This document shows positions 6,682 to 7,216 of a stretch of DNA of 7,216 nucleotides, piece after piece. Where the stretch lies: NCBI GenBank assembly GCA_024645145.1, contig JAHEGL010000045.1, positions 1-7,216 on the forward strand, given 5' to 3'. A program made the position numbers and the translations under genes. Positions within the stretch are counted from its first letter, which is position 1, and every line of letters starts with the position of its first letter. The notes beneath the pieces were generated by a model that saw nothing but the letters and a program-made list of their open reading frames with translations, had not been told where the DNA came from and searched no databases. Source of the stretch: Planktotalea sp. GTDB lineage: Bacteria > Pseudomonadota > Alphaproteobacteria > Rhodobacterales > Rhodobacteraceae.

Positions 6682-7032
6682 CTAGTGCGCGGGCTTGTCG
6701 TCGAAGAGTGGGGTCATCTGTGCGATGATCACCGAGTTTTCATCTAGCGCGCGCTGCATCAGCTCGCGCTCATCGTCTGAAATGTCGTGACCTTCAGCGA
6801 GCCGTTCATCCAAAGTGCCGTATCCAGTGACATCTAGCGGCGCGACATCAGCCTGCTTCAAAATCGCGACGGTTTCGCGCACGGCTTCCGCTTCATCTAC
6901 ACCAGACGCGTAGATCATTAGCGCAGCACCGCTTGATCCTTCGGGAAAACCGTCGCCATTTGAGCGGCCTGCTTGCACCAATAAGGTGAAGACCTGTTGC
7001 TTTTTACGAGGTTTTTTGGGCTTTTCAGTCAT
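6682..7032 (-). CDS. Conserved-looking protein of unknown function, 116 residues
   Basis: I do not recognise this family. The protein has a very basic N-terminus (TEKPKKPRKKQ, residues 2-12), then QVFTLLVQAGRSNGDGFPEG (12-31), a small-residue segment SSGAALMIYASGVDEAEAVR, a probable helix VRETVAILKQADV, DVTGYGTLDERLAEG, an acidic helix DDERELMQRALDEN, and SVIIAQMTPLF near the end. There is no signal peptide or membrane helix; it is likely a small cytoplasmic alpha/beta protein. ATG 7032 is chosen because sequence upstream of it (to TTG 7068) lacks protein-like character, although no good Shine-Dalgarno precedes the ATG; the TTG start would give 128 residues. A TATACT at 7104-7099 (minus strand) could be its -10, but its -35 is poor. 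It ends four bases from the stop of the Hint locus, tail to tail. Coding character looks real: a full open frame opposite no other gene. Confidence 0.7.
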   Translation of the reverse strand: MTEKPKKPRKKQQVFTLLVQAGRSNGDGFPEGSSGAALMIYASGVDEAEAVRETVAILKQADVAPLDVTGYGTLDERLAEGHDISDDERELMQRALDENSVIIAQMTPLFDDKPAH

Positions 7033-7114
7033 AAGTTGCGACGTATCTGCTGCACTCCGTTGCGTCAAGCATCCCGTTTGGTTGACGACAGGGGGCTTAG
7101 TATATCAGAGTTTC

Positions 7115-7216
7115 GTGAGTATCCTTGCATTGGCGGAGCCTACCAAGATTAAGGTCCTAAAACGAATCGCTTTGGTATTTTTGACCCTCCTGTCGCGGGC
7201 ACTCCCAGCCAGTACT
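7115..7216 (+). CDS. Possible start of a membrane or secreted protein, cut by the window edge
   Basis: From GTG 7115 the frame stays open for 34 codons to the end of the window. It reads as a short lead-in (MSILALAEPT), a basic stretch KIKVLKR, a hydrophobic core IALVFLTLL, then SRALPAST, which resembles a signal peptide or first membrane helix. It would be divergent from the minus-strand gene at 6682-7032. The ribosome binding site is weak, the true start could be elsewhere, and 34 codons is too short to be sure it is a gene. Confidence 0.25.
   Translation, partial: MSILALAEPTKIKVLKRIALVFLTLLSRALPAST

Noticed and set aside
1..7216. CRISPR array, tRNA, rRNA or riboswitch
   Set aside because: Nothing with the repeat spacing or conserved stem sequences of these elements was seen on either strand.

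Overview
The window looks like chromosome of a marine alphaproteobacterium of the Rhodobacteraceae (Roseobacter-type). The basis is protein flavour: a DapE of the alphaproteobacterial type, an adhesin-like 'choice-of-anchor L' protein fused to a Hint_2 domain, and an IS3 element of a type I associate with that family. This assignment is from memory of families; no search was run.

Layout: (1) 1-1271 is a complete but decayed IS3-family insertion sequence. It has recognisable terminal inverted repeats, a U_UUU_UUG frameshift signal between orfA and orfB, and a DD(35)E transposase. Each of its two reading frames carries a one-base deletion. (2) 1309-1674 is an intact DUF2200 gene starting only 37 bases after the IS end. 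(3) 1671-3792, minus strand, is a compact three-gene operon read from right to left: dapE (lysine/meso-diaminopimelate synthesis), a small GNAT acetyltransferase, and a DUF2064/TIGR04282 GT-A-like protein. Both junctions are ATGA overlaps. The last gene meets DUF2200 tail to tail, with the two stop codons sharing the palindrome TTAA. (4) 3793-4044 is a divergent intergenic region ending in a perfect 8-bp hairpin set directly on the ribosome binding site of the next gene. (5) 4045-6677 is a two-gene Hint locus. The first gene is choice-of-anchor L + Ig/cadherin-like + Hint_2. The second, overlapping by one base, is a ~160-residue N-terminal domain plus a second Hint-like fold whose expected catalytic Cys and His positions are not conserved. 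Both are broken as read: gene 1 by one extra base in a C6 run, gene 2 by an amber codon plus a one-base deletion. (6) 6682-7032, minus strand, is a conserved-looking protein I do not recognise. (7) 7115-7216 may be the first codons of a membrane or secreted protein running off the right edge.

In function, the dapE operon is ordinary housekeeping. The Hint pair is the accessory part: a probable surface or secreted protein with a potential self-processing domain, co-translated with a probably non-catalytic Hint partner. Every small lesion falls in the IS or the Hint locus and none in the housekeeping genes. That suggests real decay or variable expression more than random sequencing error, though error cannot be excluded from sequence alone. 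No tRNA, rRNA, CRISPR array, riboswitch or strong rho-independent terminator was seen.
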